Shown in pieces: positions 52,701-61,300 of a DNA stretch of 64,000 bases; within the stretch, counting starts at the first letter, position 1, and each line of letters begins with the position of its first letter. Source of the stretch: Candidatus Sulfotelmatobacter sp. (GTDB lineage Bacteria > Acidobacteriota > Terriglobia > Terriglobales > Acidobacteriaceae); contig JASHNU010000073.1 in the NCBI GenBank assembly GCA_030041475.1, positions 1 through 64,000 on the forward strand, written 5' to 3'. The notes below the pieces were generated by a model, which was not told where the DNA came from, made no database searches, and saw nothing but the letters and a program-made list of their open reading frames with translations. A program made the translations under genes and the position numbers.

Positions 52701-55340
52701 AAACGGATTCACGTCTTCGCGACTCACACGGAATATTCAAACCTTACGGCTGCAGCTCAGGCGCTCCTGCCGGCGATTGCCGAGATCCCTTTGGATCACG
52801 ACATCGTGATCGACTTCAGCCTTTGCCATTCCGGTCAGCTGCCGGACCCCGACGCCACGGAGAGCGAAGTGCGTACCATGTTGAACCAGGTCCAGTTCCC
52901 GCGGACCATCCGGCGAATCGTGGCGTCGGTCGCCGCTCGAGAACAGGGCCGGCGTGCGCGCGACATGCAGCACTTTACCTATCGCCGCAGCGAGAGCGGA
53001 TACAGCGAGGAAAAGCTGTACCGCGGATTGCATCCCATGATGGGCAAGCGCCTGCATTTGTGGCGGCTGAGCAATTTTAAAATCGAGCGCCTGCCGTCGG
53101 TCGAAGACGTCTATCTGATCCATGCCATCGCTCGTGATAATCCGAAGGATGAACGCCTTTTTGCGGCGGCGGAGGTGCGCGACGTCACGCCAGTGCGTGA
53201 CGTCGCCGGCCGTATCGTGCAATTGCCCCATCTTGAGCGCATGCTGATGGAAGCGCTCGCTGCCATCCGGCTATGGCAGTCGAGGCGCCGTCCGCAGGAG
53301 CGCCTGTACTGGAACCGCGTCTTTCTCTATGTCTGGCCTCCCCTCCACCTGCGGCCCGATGAATTGCATGACATTGTGCGCCGTCTCGCCCCAGCCACTG
53401 AAGGTCTGGGCCTAGAACAAGTCGTCGTCCGCGCGCGCATTCCCAATCCCGCCACCGGTGAACTGCGCGACCTAGTCGTGCGCATCTCCAGCCCGGTGGG
53501 CAGCGGCCTGCTCATCACCTTCCGCCCCGCCGATAAACTGCTGCCGCTCAAGCCGCTCAGCGCATACGATCAGAAAGTCATACGTGTCCGCCAGCGCGGA
53601 ATGGTCTATCCCTACGAGATCGTCAAAATGCTCACGCCGGCACGCGAAGACATGCGCGCCGAATTTCCTCCCGGCGACTTCATGGAGCACGATCTCGACG
53701 AAACCGGCGAGCGCCTCGTGCCCGTCCTCCGTCCGCACGGCGAAAACAAGGCCAACATCATCGTCGGGGTGATCCGGAACTTCACGGCGCGGTACCCCGA
53801 AGGGATGACGCGTGTTCTGCTCCTGGGCGATCCCAGCAAGGATCTGGGAGCTCTGGCCGAGAAGGAATGCCGCGTCATTATTGCCGCGCTCGATCTGGCG
53901 CAGCGGAAACACGTGCCCCTGGAATGGTTCCCCATCTCCGCGGGCGCGAAGATCTCCATGGAAAGCGGCGTCGAGAACATGGACTGGATTGCCCGTGTTT
54001 TGCGCCGCCTGGTCGAGTTCACGCAAGCCGGGGGCGAAGTCAATCTCCTGGTCAACGGCATTAATGTCGGCGCGCAGCCCTACTGGAATGCCGAGGCCAC
54101 CATGCTGATGCATACTCGCGGCATTCTGGTTATGACTCCCAAAGCCGCCATGGTCCTGACCGGCAAGCGTGCGCTCGATTATTCCGGCGGCATTTCCGCC
54201 GAAGACAATCAGGGCATTGGCGGATACGACCGCATCATGGGGGTTAACGGGCAGGCGCAGTATTGGGCCCACGACATCAACGAGGCCTGCCACATCCTTT
54301 TCCGCTACTACGATCACACTTACGTGTTGCCCGGCGAGCGATTCCCACGGCGCGCCGAAACAGCGGATCCCGTCGATCGGGACGTGCGGAAGTATCCCCA
54401 TAGTGAAAACGGCGAGGAAGGTTTCGCGAGCGTGGGCGAGATTCTGTCGGATGAAACCAATCCTGGCCGCAAGAAGCCTTTCGACATTCGCCGCGTGATG
54501 ATGGCGACCGTCGATCAGGACCATCCGCCGCTGGAACGTTGGGCCGGTATGCGGGCGGCTGAAACCGCAGTGGTCTGGGACGCGCACCTGGGCGGCTATC
54601 CTGTCTGCCTCATTGGCTTCGAATCGCGGTCTGTGCCGCGCATGGGCTTTGTTCCCGCCGACGGCCCCGATCAGTGGTCCGCTGGAACTCTGTTCCCTCA
54701 ATCTTCGAAGAAGGTTGCCCGCGCCATTAACGCCGCGAGCGCGAACCGGCCGGTCGTGGTCCTGGCTAATCTTTCAGGCTTTGATGGTTCGCCGGAGTCC
54801 ATGCGCCGCTTGCAACTAGAGTACGGCGCGGAAATTGGACGAGCCGTAGTGAACTTCAAGGGCCCGATCGTGTTCTGCGTGATCTCGCGCTATCACGGGG
54901 GAGCTTACGTGGTGTTTTCTCGCGCGCTGAACGAGCAACTGGAAGTCTCGGCGCTGGAAGGAACCTACGCGTCCGTCATCGGCGGCGCGCCGGCCGCGGC
55001 CGTGGTTTTCGCCAGTGAGGTCGAAGCCCGCACTCGCAAAGATGAGCGCCTGCAGGCACTCAACCAGGCGATGCTTCAGGCCGAGGGCGCCGAGAAAGCA
55101 CGCTTGCGTGCGCAGTGGACCGAGCTGTTCAAGTCGGTGCACTCGGAAAAACTGGGAGAGATGGCTGCTGAGTTTGATCGCGTTCACAGCGTGCACCGCG
55201 CATTGAGTGTAGGCGCGCTGAATCGCATCATTTTGCCCGGGAGCCTGCGTCCTTACTTGATCGATGCCGTGGAGCGCGGCATGAGGGCAGAGGAGAATAC
55301 GTACCGGAAAGAAGCGGTCGAGGTCATAGAAGCGGCCTAG
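49737..55340 (+). CDS. single-chain acetyl-CoA (acyl-CoA) carboxylase, eukaryote-like layout
   Basis: ATG 49737 lies after GGAG, giving 1867 aa. Biotin carboxylase comes first (residues ~5-460: AAAGGGGRGIRRV; FMEVNTRLQVEHPVTE). A biotinyl domain follows with Lys629 in VLEAMKMETQ. A ~650-residue central region resembles the eukaryotic ACC central domain (RLYWNRVFLYVWPPLHL; RIPNPATGELRDLVVRISSP). A C-terminal carboxyltransferase completes it (residues ~1350-1850: DNQGIGGYDRIMGVNGQAQ; VVLANLSGFDGSPESM; RYHGGAYVVFSR). Most bacteria split these functions over four subunits. It would convert acetyl-CoA to malonyl-CoA for the adjacent synthase. An acyl-CoA other than acetyl cannot be excluded. Confidence 0.9.
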   Translation: MELAFQRIAIINRGEAAMRFIHAARELSQERDLSLRTIAFFTEPDRHAMFVREADEAVSLGAALFNDPETHRPKSSYLEYAGLERALAGSRADAAWVGWGFVAEHAAFADLCRDMGIVFIGPSGDVMRQLGDKIAAKRLAEQVQIPVAPWSGGPVETVDAALFHAERLGFPLLIKAAAGGGGRGIRRVLSADQLPRAFESARSEASKAFGDPTIFLEQLVQGARHVEVQIIADHYGTTWAAGVRDCSIQRRQQKVIEEAPSPGISPEEDALVREAAVRLCRAVDYTNAGTVEFLYEPQSHRFAFMEVNTRLQVEHPVTECTTGLDLVKLQIHVARGGRLEGEAPHTVGHAIEVRLNAEDAENGFAPAPGRLERFRMVTGPGVRVDTGVCEGDSVPADFDSMIAKIIGHGQTRAEALSRLRRALKESVIVLKDGTSNKAFLLDLLGRDEVQRAEVDVGWLDRMAADSNQVNGKFGDVALIQAAIGAYDAELAVEQAQFYASAARGRPHVRSEIGHNLSFRHRGHLYFVRTLRLGPHCYRVEVDGKRIDARIERSGEFDCWLTVFGHRFHVISALQGLCARIEVNGIAHRVERDDGGIIHAPAPAVVVSIAVKPGDAVAVGNRLAVLEAMKMETQIIATFPGTVRQVMIMPNVQVDTGAPLLQIQANTTEQAADPQPRLVFGAWQTMDDKPSASAAQCADVLRDLRQLLLGFDLDPAQCAREFAAWSRECPGSNEEVQTCENEILSIFVDICALFHREPEVNHRASAEEPSAESYLFSFLRSVETCGEGLPAAFVAALQRALAHFNVPGLDGSAGLKESLLWICKSHLRMDQQTAPILDILERRLQQAKATNPRADADFRALLERILSITHEPYPSVSDLAREVRYRYFDQPLFEQARDRVYEEAEDHLANLAAHPDAPDRRARIHALIECPQLLAGLFVSRFPAADAALRHTMLEVLTRRYYRIRNLQSLTCSLAGELCYVSAEYDYEGKRIHVFATHTEYSNLTAAAQALLPAIAEIPLDHDIVIDFSLCHSGQLPDPDATESEVRTMLNQVQFPRTIRRIVASVAAREQGRRARDMQHFTYRRSESGYSEEKLYRGLHPMMGKRLHLWRLSNFKIERLPSVEDVYLIHAIARDNPKDERLFAAAEVRDVTPVRDVAGRIVQLPHLERMLMEALAAIRLWQSRRRPQERLYWNRVFLYVWPPLHLRPDELHDIVRRLAPATEGLGLEQVVVRARIPNPATGELRDLVVRISSPVGSGLLITFRPADKLLPLKPLSAYDQKVIRVRQRGMVYPYEIVKMLTPAREDMRAEFPPGDFMEHDLDETGERLVPVLRPHGENKANIIVGVIRNFTARYPEGMTRVLLLGDPSKDLGALAEKECRVIIAALDLAQRKHVPLEWFPISAGAKISMESGVENMDWIARVLRRLVEFTQAGGEVNLLVNGINVGAQPYWNAEATMLMHTRGILVMTPKAAMVLTGKRALDYSGGISAEDNQGIGGYDRIMGVNGQAQYWAHDINEACHILFRYYDHTYVLPGERFPRRAETADPVDRDVRKYPHSENGEEGFASVGEILSDETNPGRKKPFDIRRVMMATVDQDHPPLERWAGMRAAETAVVWDAHLGGYPVCLIGFESRSVPRMGFVPADGPDQWSAGTLFPQSSKKVARAINAASANRPVVVLANLSGFDGSPESMRRLQLEYGAEIGRAVVNFKGPIVFCVISRYHGGAYVVFSRALNEQLEVSALEGTYASVIGGAPAAAVVFASEVEARTRKDERLQALNQAMLQAEGAEKARLRAQWTELFKSVHSEKLGEMAAEFDRVHSVHRALSVGALNRIILPGSLRPYLIDAVERGMRAEENTYRKEAVEVIEAA

Positions 55341-55357
55341 CGGCGGCGGAAGAATTT

Positions 55358-56230
55358 ATGAGCGGCATTCCAGCTTGTCCGGAAGAACTCGCCCCCTGCG
55401 AATCTGTGCAGGACGTCTGTTGGCTGGAGCAGAGAGAAGTTAATGTCCCGGCCGGAGATGATTGGCTTAGCGCGCAGGAAGCGACTAGCCTCGCCCGACT
55501 GCGTTTCCCCAAACGCCATGCCGACTGGCGCCTGGGACGCTGGACCGCAAAACAGGCTATCGCTACTTGCTTCAACCTGTCCTCTGACCATCGCGCCCTT
55601 GCGGCCATTGAAATCCGCGCCGCAGCGTCGGGATCGCCGGAAGTTTTTCTCTCCGGTGAACTGGCTCCTGTTGGCATCTCGCTCAGTCACAGCTCCGGCG
55701 TTGCCCTCTGTGCCCTGGCATCGCGCCCGAGGAAAGCGGGCGAGGCCAGTCTCGGATGTGACGTGGAGGCCGTCGAGCCGCGCAGCGACAACTTTGTGGG
55801 CGATTACTTCACCGCCAGCGAGCAGAAGGTGATTCAGCAAACCCCTGCCGAAAATCGGCCCCCGCTCGTCACTGTGCTCTGGAGCGCAAAGGAGAGCGCA
55901 TTGAAGGCTCTGCAGGAAGGACTGCGGCTCGACACAAGGAGTGTCGAGATCAATCTCGGCACGGCATTCCCGACAAATCGCAAATGTTCCGGAAGTTCAT
56001 GCCTGGTACTGCCTCGCACATCTGCTGACTCCTGGCGCCCACTGCAGGTTCGTTATCAAGGCTCATCTGCCTTCCATGGCTGGTGGCAGCATGACGATCA
56101 ACTCGCGCGGACCATCGTTTCCCGCCCGCCCTCGCGTCCGCCGGCGCACGTTTCGGTGATCGGAACTTCAGAACACCCCAATCTGCAGCTCACGATCCCG
56201 GCCATCATGATCCCGGCAATCCGCTCCTAA
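55358..56230 (+). CDS. Sfp-type 4'-phosphopantetheinyl transferase
   Basis: This 290-aa protein starts at ATG 55358, 17 bp after the carboxylase. The Mg2+/CoA-binding motifs are clear: GCD135VE137 and W175SAK178ESALK183. The N-terminal region has the RLGRWTAKQAIATC-type P1/P2 pattern and SLSHS. It would transfer phosphopantetheine from CoA to the ACPs of the megasynthase, which it directly accompanies. Because those ACPs carry Thr instead of Ser, its target residue is an open question. The last ~60 residues are Pro/Ser-rich and unusual. The 3' end overlaps the convergent next gene by 26 bp. Confidence 0.92.
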   Translation: MSGIPACPEELAPCESVQDVCWLEQREVNVPAGDDWLSAQEATSLARLRFPKRHADWRLGRWTAKQAIATCFNLSSDHRALAAIEIRAAASGSPEVFLSGELAPVGISLSHSSGVALCALASRPRKAGEASLGCDVEAVEPRSDNFVGDYFTASEQKVIQQTPAENRPPLVTVLWSAKESALKALQEGLRLDTRSVEINLGTAFPTNRKCSGSSCLVLPRTSADSWRPLQVRYQGSSAFHGWWQHDDQLARTIVSRPPSRPPAHVSVIGTSEHPNLQLTIPAIMIPAIRS

Positions 56231-56939
56231 TCTCCGCCGCTTTCCCCGCGTGATACACCACCACGAGCGGCTTGCCGCCATTCGGATAACGCACTGTCTT
56301 CTCGTAGGAGATATCGCCCGCATCCGGAACGCCCATGCCAACGGCAAAGTCCGCCTGCAGTTCATTCATTCCCGGTTTCACTTCATGCCGCGCGACCGCA
56401 TCCCACACATTCGCAGGCCAGTGCTTGTACAACTCGTGCGGATCTTCGACAAAGAACATTTCGTCGGAATAAACTCTGTATTCGCCTTCGGCCTCAAATC
56501 CGATCGGCACGGCACAGCTTTTTCCGTTTTTCTCAAACACAGCCATCATTTGCGGCCGCTGTCCGGCGCCCGGAGGCTTCGCTATGACCACGTCTTTGAT
56601 GGCAAGTTTCTCGATCGGCAGCAGCAGCCCTGCTTCATGCTCAAAGTCCATACGCTTGCGCGCCGCGTCATACCCGTAGTACGTGTACCGGTATCCCTCC
56701 TTCACCCAAACCGGCTGCTGGGTCAACTGCTTCGCCGTTTTCAAATCGTAGGGATAGAGTTTTTTCGGCGTGACGTAATAATCCGGGTTGGAATATCCCA
56801 CTTCCTGCGCTAGCTTCTGCTTCCGCGCAGCGACCGCATCCTCATGCCGCTGATAAAGGACGTATCCCGTGCGCACGCCGGCAACCACCATCGCCACCAC
56901 GAGCGCCAGCTGGATCGTTTGCTTCGCCTCTGGTGTCAT
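56205..56939 (-). CDS. membrane-anchored protein of unknown function
   Basis: ATG 56939 (MTPEAKQTIQLALVVAMVV) gives 244 aa; a longer in-frame version starts at 56966. One N-terminal membrane helix (QLALVVAMVVAGVRTGYVLY) anchors a globular domain outside. That domain contains conserved-looking DPHELYKHWPANVWDAVARHEVKPGMNELQADFAVGMG (key elements WPANVWDAV and GMNELQADFAVG). This pattern is similar to periplasmic sensor or lipoprotein domains, but I do not recognise a family. It overlaps the 3' end of the PPTase gene on the other strand. Confidence 0.65.
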   Translation of the reverse strand: MTPEAKQTIQLALVVAMVVAGVRTGYVLYQRHEDAVAARKQKLAQEVGYSNPDYYVTPKKLYPYDLKTAKQLTQQPVWVKEGYRYTYYGYDAARKRMDFEHEAGLLLPIEKLAIKDVVIAKPPGAGQRPQMMAVFEKNGKSCAVPIGFEAEGEYRVYSDEMFFVEDPHELYKHWPANVWDAVARHEVKPGMNELQADFAVGMGVPDAGDISYEKTVRYPNGGKPLVVVYHAGKAAEIRSGLPGS

Positions 56940-57036
56940 TACCAAAAGACTGTACCAGACCACCAACTTTGGGTATACCAGAGAGCATCTGTGATACTAG
57001 ATACTGTCTGGCCGCCATCAGTCGACCAAAGTTGTC

Positions 57037-57594
57037 ATGCTCAGACTCGCTTCTGCCCGCCTCGTCGCCGGTTTCGCTGTACTTTTCGCTTTGTCGCATT
57101 CTCGTCTGCTTGCGCAGCCTGAGAACTGTCCTCGACCTGCAGCCCTGATCGCTCCTGACAATCCCGCCTACAACGACGCCATGGACTTGCAAAAGACGTT
57201 GGAGGCACGCGGCTTCGTCGTCGACTGCATTTTTCCAACAAAATTCAGCAGCGCCTTTCTGGTTTGGGAAAACGGAGTGCCACGCAGCACCGTAGAAGGC
57301 GAGGCGTGCTTCAGGACGAATTTCGGGGACCTCGACATTGTCTTCATTCCCAAGCCTCAAACCTTTGTTGAGCTTAAGATCGAGGAACGCCGCGAAGGCG
57401 GGGGTTATCTTTACACTTTTTCCGGAATGCCAGAGGTTTGGTTAGTGAAAAGGGTGGGCAGCGGCCCGCGGCGGGAATATTTCCTTAAGCACGACAACTA
57501 TATTTTGTCAGTAACGGACGAGAAGCTTCGCGCGCGTCTCGAAGAAACTCTGCACGTGGAATGGCAGGCCCCTGACATCCGGCACCATCGCTGA
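57037..57594 (+). CDS. secreted protein of unknown function
   Basis: ATG 57037 gives 185 aa. The signal peptide (LVAGFAVLFALSHSRLLAQ) ends near Ala26. The mature protein has three Cys and an alpha/beta pattern (DNPAYNDAMDLQKTLEARGFVVDCIFP; LDIVFIPKPQTFVELKIEER). No known motif is seen. It lies divergent from the membrane-anchored protein and 24 bp before the SufT-family gene on the same strand. Confidence 0.7.
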   Translation: MLRLASARLVAGFAVLFALSHSRLLAQPENCPRPAALIAPDNPAYNDAMDLQKTLEARGFVVDCIFPTKFSSAFLVWENGVPRSTVEGEACFRTNFGDLDIVFIPKPQTFVELKIEERREGGGYLYTFSGMPEVWLVKRVGSGPRREYFLKHDNYILSVTDEKLRARLEETLHVEWQAPDIRHHR

Positions 57595-57618
57595 TGTAGA
57601 CTGATCAAAGAAATCCCC

Positions 57619-57936
57619 ATGCCTGTTACTGAACAAGACGTGCTGAGCGCGCTGAAGAGTTGCTACGACCCGGAAATCCCGGTGAACATCGTCGATCTTG
57701 GCCTGATCTACAAAGTGAATTTCACGGCCGTTGAGGACAGCCAACAGGACGTATCTGTTGATATGACTCTCACCGCGCAGGGCTGCCCCGAGCATGTGAA
57801 CATCAGCGCCCAGGTAAAATCACGCCTCGAGCAGTTGCCCGGCATTCGCAGCGCCGCGGTCAACGTTGTTTGGACTCCGCCCTGGACCCCCGAGCGCCTC
57901 AGCCCTGACGCCAGAAGGCAACTCGGCATCGAGTGA
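57619..57936 (+). CDS. SufT/MIP18-family (DUF59) Fe-S assembly protein
   Basis: This 105-aa protein starts at ATG 57619. It has the family hallmarks DPEIPVNIVDLGLIY, MTLTAQGCP and the C-terminal VNVVWTPPWTPERLS. Family members (PaaD, SufT, MIP18) help mature Fe-S proteins or metallo-cofactors. The nearby large Fe-S oxidoreductase is one possible client, but the protein is also common as a stand-alone housekeeping factor. The fit to family length is good. Confidence 0.93.
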   Translation: MPVTEQDVLSALKSCYDPEIPVNIVDLGLIYKVNFTAVEDSQQDVSVDMTLTAQGCPEHVNISAQVKSRLEQLPGIRSAAVNVVWTPPWTPERLSPDARRQLGIE

Positions 57937-57954
57937 GGTGGTCCTGAAACCGGT

Positions 57955-58233
57955 TTAGCCTCCGATCTCTTCCCAAGCCTCCGCGGCGCTCTGCCCCGCG
58001 GCCTCTGTGATCCGCCGGCCGGCACGACCGGCCATCTCCATCACGCGCATGCCGCGCTCGAAATATTCCGGCAGCGTACGCCGCACCTTTTCGAACTTGT
58101 CAGGATATTCTGACGCCAGCACCGCCAGTCCCACGCCCGTGGCCAGCACGCCCGCCGGATATCTCTTTTTCATGAACAAAATTACCGCCGCCCCAATCGA
58201 GCCTACGACCGCAGCTTTCTTCCAGCTCTCCAT
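57955..58233 (-). CDS. small membrane protein of unknown function
   Basis: ATG 58233 (MESWKKAAVVGSIGAAVILFM) with GGGGACGAG upstream gives 92 aa. Two short hydrophobic helices (AAVVGSIGAAVILFM and GVLATGVGLAVLAS) are followed by a charged amphipathic C-terminus (YFERGMRVMEMAGRAGRRI). It is convergent with the SufT-family gene, 18 bp apart. No family is recognised. Confidence 0.6.
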   Translation of the reverse strand: MESWKKAAVVGSIGAAVILFMKKRYPAGVLATGVGLAVLASEYPDKFEKVRRTLPEYFERGMRVMEMAGRAGRRITEAAGQSAAEAWEEIGG

Positions 58234-58373
58234 CTCGTCCCCCAGGAAATCTACTGTTGCGATTGTACTCCGCGGCAGCGGGGAGACTCCAAGTGGCACG
58301 TGGATACCTGCCGGAGTAGTGTGTTTCGGAAAGCACGATCAACTGGCTCCGGGCCGCATGTGAGGCTGAGCTG

Positions 58374-61300
58374 TTATTCCCTACCAAGCGTTCCCGTTCC
58401 GCGTCGAAAATCCTGGGGCTCAATGCCAAGGCGCTTCAGCATCGACTGTAGTGTCGTGCGCTTCATCCCCAGCCGGCTCGCTGCTCCGTCTGCGCCTGAC
58501 AGCACGCCGTTCGTCTCCCGCAGAACACGAATAATATGCTCGCGTTCCATTTCTGTCAGGCTGTCTTCGGCGATCTCCTCCGGTATCCTCAATTCGGCGG
58601 GAGGAGCGGCCAATACAGTACCCTTGCTCATAATCACCATGCGCTCAATCATGTTTTCCAGCTCGCGCACGTTACCCGGCCAGTTCCAGTTCTGCAGAAC
58701 CTGCATGCTATCGCTTGGGATGATTTCGATGTGTCGGCCCATGCGGGCGGCATATTTTTGCACGAAATGTCTAACCAGCAGCGGAATATCCGACCTGCGT
58801 TCGCGTAACGCGGGCAACTCAATGGGAAACACATTAAGGCGGTAGAACAGGTCTTCGCGGAACTCTCTTTCCGCAACATCCTTCTGCAGGTCGCGGTTCG
58901 TGGCCGAAATAATGCGCACATCCACGCGCAACGTACGTACTCCCCCCAAACGCTCGAACTCGCGGTCCTGGAGCACTCGGAGCAGCTTCGGCTGCAGTTC
59001 CAGCGGCAATTCGCCGACCTCGTCGAGAAATAGAGTCCCGCCATCGGCCAACTCCAAACGGCCGATTTTCTGAGCGACTGCGCTGGTGAACGCTCCTCTC
59101 TCGTGACCAAATAACTCACTTTCCAACAGACCCGAAGGCACGGCCGCACAATTAAGCTTGATAAAGTTCCGATCGCGCCGTGAACTCAGTGCGTGAATCG
59201 CTCGCGCCACCAGTTCTTTCCCGGTCCCGGTCGCGCCAAAGAGCAGCACAGTCGAATCAGTCGGCGCGACCACACGCGCCTTCTTCAACACTTCGCGCAA
59301 AGACGTGCTGTGCCCGATGATCTGCTCAAACCCCAGCTCCGTTTGAATTTCGTTCTCCAGATATGACTTCTCGCGCGCCAGCTTGTCCTTGTCACTGCGC
59401 AGGCTGTCGGCCAGTTCCCGCAGGCGGGCAATGTCCATGGCAGCGCCCGTAATTCCAACGATTTTCTTTTCCAAATCAAACAGCGGCTCGATGGTGATGT
59501 CGTAAGTGAAGTTTGCCCCTTTGTATGGGATCACAACTTCTTCTCTCACGCCCACGCCCGTGTGCAAGACTTGTAACTTCAGTTCTCTCAAACGACGTGC
59601 ACCCTCCTCCCCGACGATTTCCTCATCCGTCTTGCCCAGCACTTCATTCGGCATCAAGGAATGAAAGTTGTACAGCCATGTGTAGCGCAGATCGCGATCC
59701 TGGCTAAACACCGCGATGGGCGATTCCTTCAGCGCCACTCGGAAACGCTCTTCACTCTGCCGCAACGCATCTTCGACCCGCTTGCGCTCGATCGCAATAC
59801 TGGCGAGATCGGTCGCAACCTCGATCAGATGTTTCTCCGTTGCGTTCGGACTCCGCGGTTCCCGGTAATACATCGCGAATGATCCCAGTACCCGTCCCTC
59901 GTGCGAAAGGATTGGAGTCGACCAGCAGGCGCGCAAGCCATGCGGGGCGGCCAGATCGCGATAGTCTTCCCACAGCTGGTCCTGCAGGATATCGCTCACA
60001 ATGACCGGCTCTTTCCTGTACATCGCTGTACCGCACGAGCCAGCCTTTGGCCCGATCGCGGCTCCATCAATGGCCTTGACATAGGTTTCTGGAAGGCTTG
60101 GGGCAGCCCCGTGCCGCACGTGCGTCCCATCCTCATCGAGTAACAGAACCGAACCCATCATGCCCTGGCTTTGCGATTCGATCAGGCCGACCAGAGTTGG
60201 CAGGCTCTCGGCCGGCGGCAGCCCCGTGGCAATCATCTCCAGGACGCGCTTTTGCAGCCTAGCCAAGTCCTCTGCCCGCTTGCGCGCGGTGATGTCGAAC
60301 ACAGTCGACTGAATTACTGTTTCGCCATTTCCCTCCGTCGCCAATGCGCTGTTCAGCAGAAGCCAGACGGTGGATCCGTCCATGCGGCGCATCTCTAATT
60401 CCCTATCGAAAATTGCTCCCTCGCGTTGCAACTGCTCCCGCAGGTGCTTCCTCTCCGCCAGGTTTGCATAACGCTCCTCAATCTGGGCGCCCCGACACTC
60501 CGCTGCCTCCGTGTGCCCGAAAATTCGTGCCCATGCGTCGTTGCAATCGATCACCTTGCCGTCGAGACCGATAATTCCCACTCCCGCAACGCTTTTCTCA
60601 AACAGGGTTCGATACCGCTGCTCCGAACCGCTCAGGGCCAGTTCCGCCCGCCTGCGTTCTGTGATGTCGTGCGCCATGCCACGAACAATGGGATCGGCCA
60701 CTCCTTCGGTGCGCAATGTGTTGTGGTATTCCCATGTGCGCACCTCTCCGCTCCTCGTGATCACACATAACAGACCATTCTCCGGACCGCCCGTCGTCCT
60801 CAGCCTCTCCAGGTACTGATCGAACAGCTCACGGCCCTCGGGCACGATCAGGTCGCGCATGGGAATTTTCAGCAACTCCTCTACGCTGTATCCCAAAATC
60901 CGCGCGGGCGCCGGATTCACCGACAGTAAATTGCCCGCCAGATCGTGCGTGCACACCAGATCCTCGCTGTGTTCGACCAGGTCGCGGAATCGATCTTCAC
61001 TCGCCCCCAGCGCCCTTTCTGCCCGTCGGCGTTCGGTGATGTCCTGCACTACGCCTGCCAGGCGATAAACCTTGCCTTGTGCGTCCCTCACCTGAAAACC
61101 CTGCGCTTCCACCCAGCGGATCGTTCCATCTGTGCGCACGATTCGGAATTCCTCGTCGAACACTCCGGTCTCTATCGCCTCTTCCAAACGGCCCAGGACC
61201 CGTGCCCGGTCGTCCGCGTGGATGATTTCGCGATAGGAAAGCGGTGAATCCAGCAGGCTCGCGACTGTCCGGCCGGTAATCTGCTCGAACGCCGGGTTTA

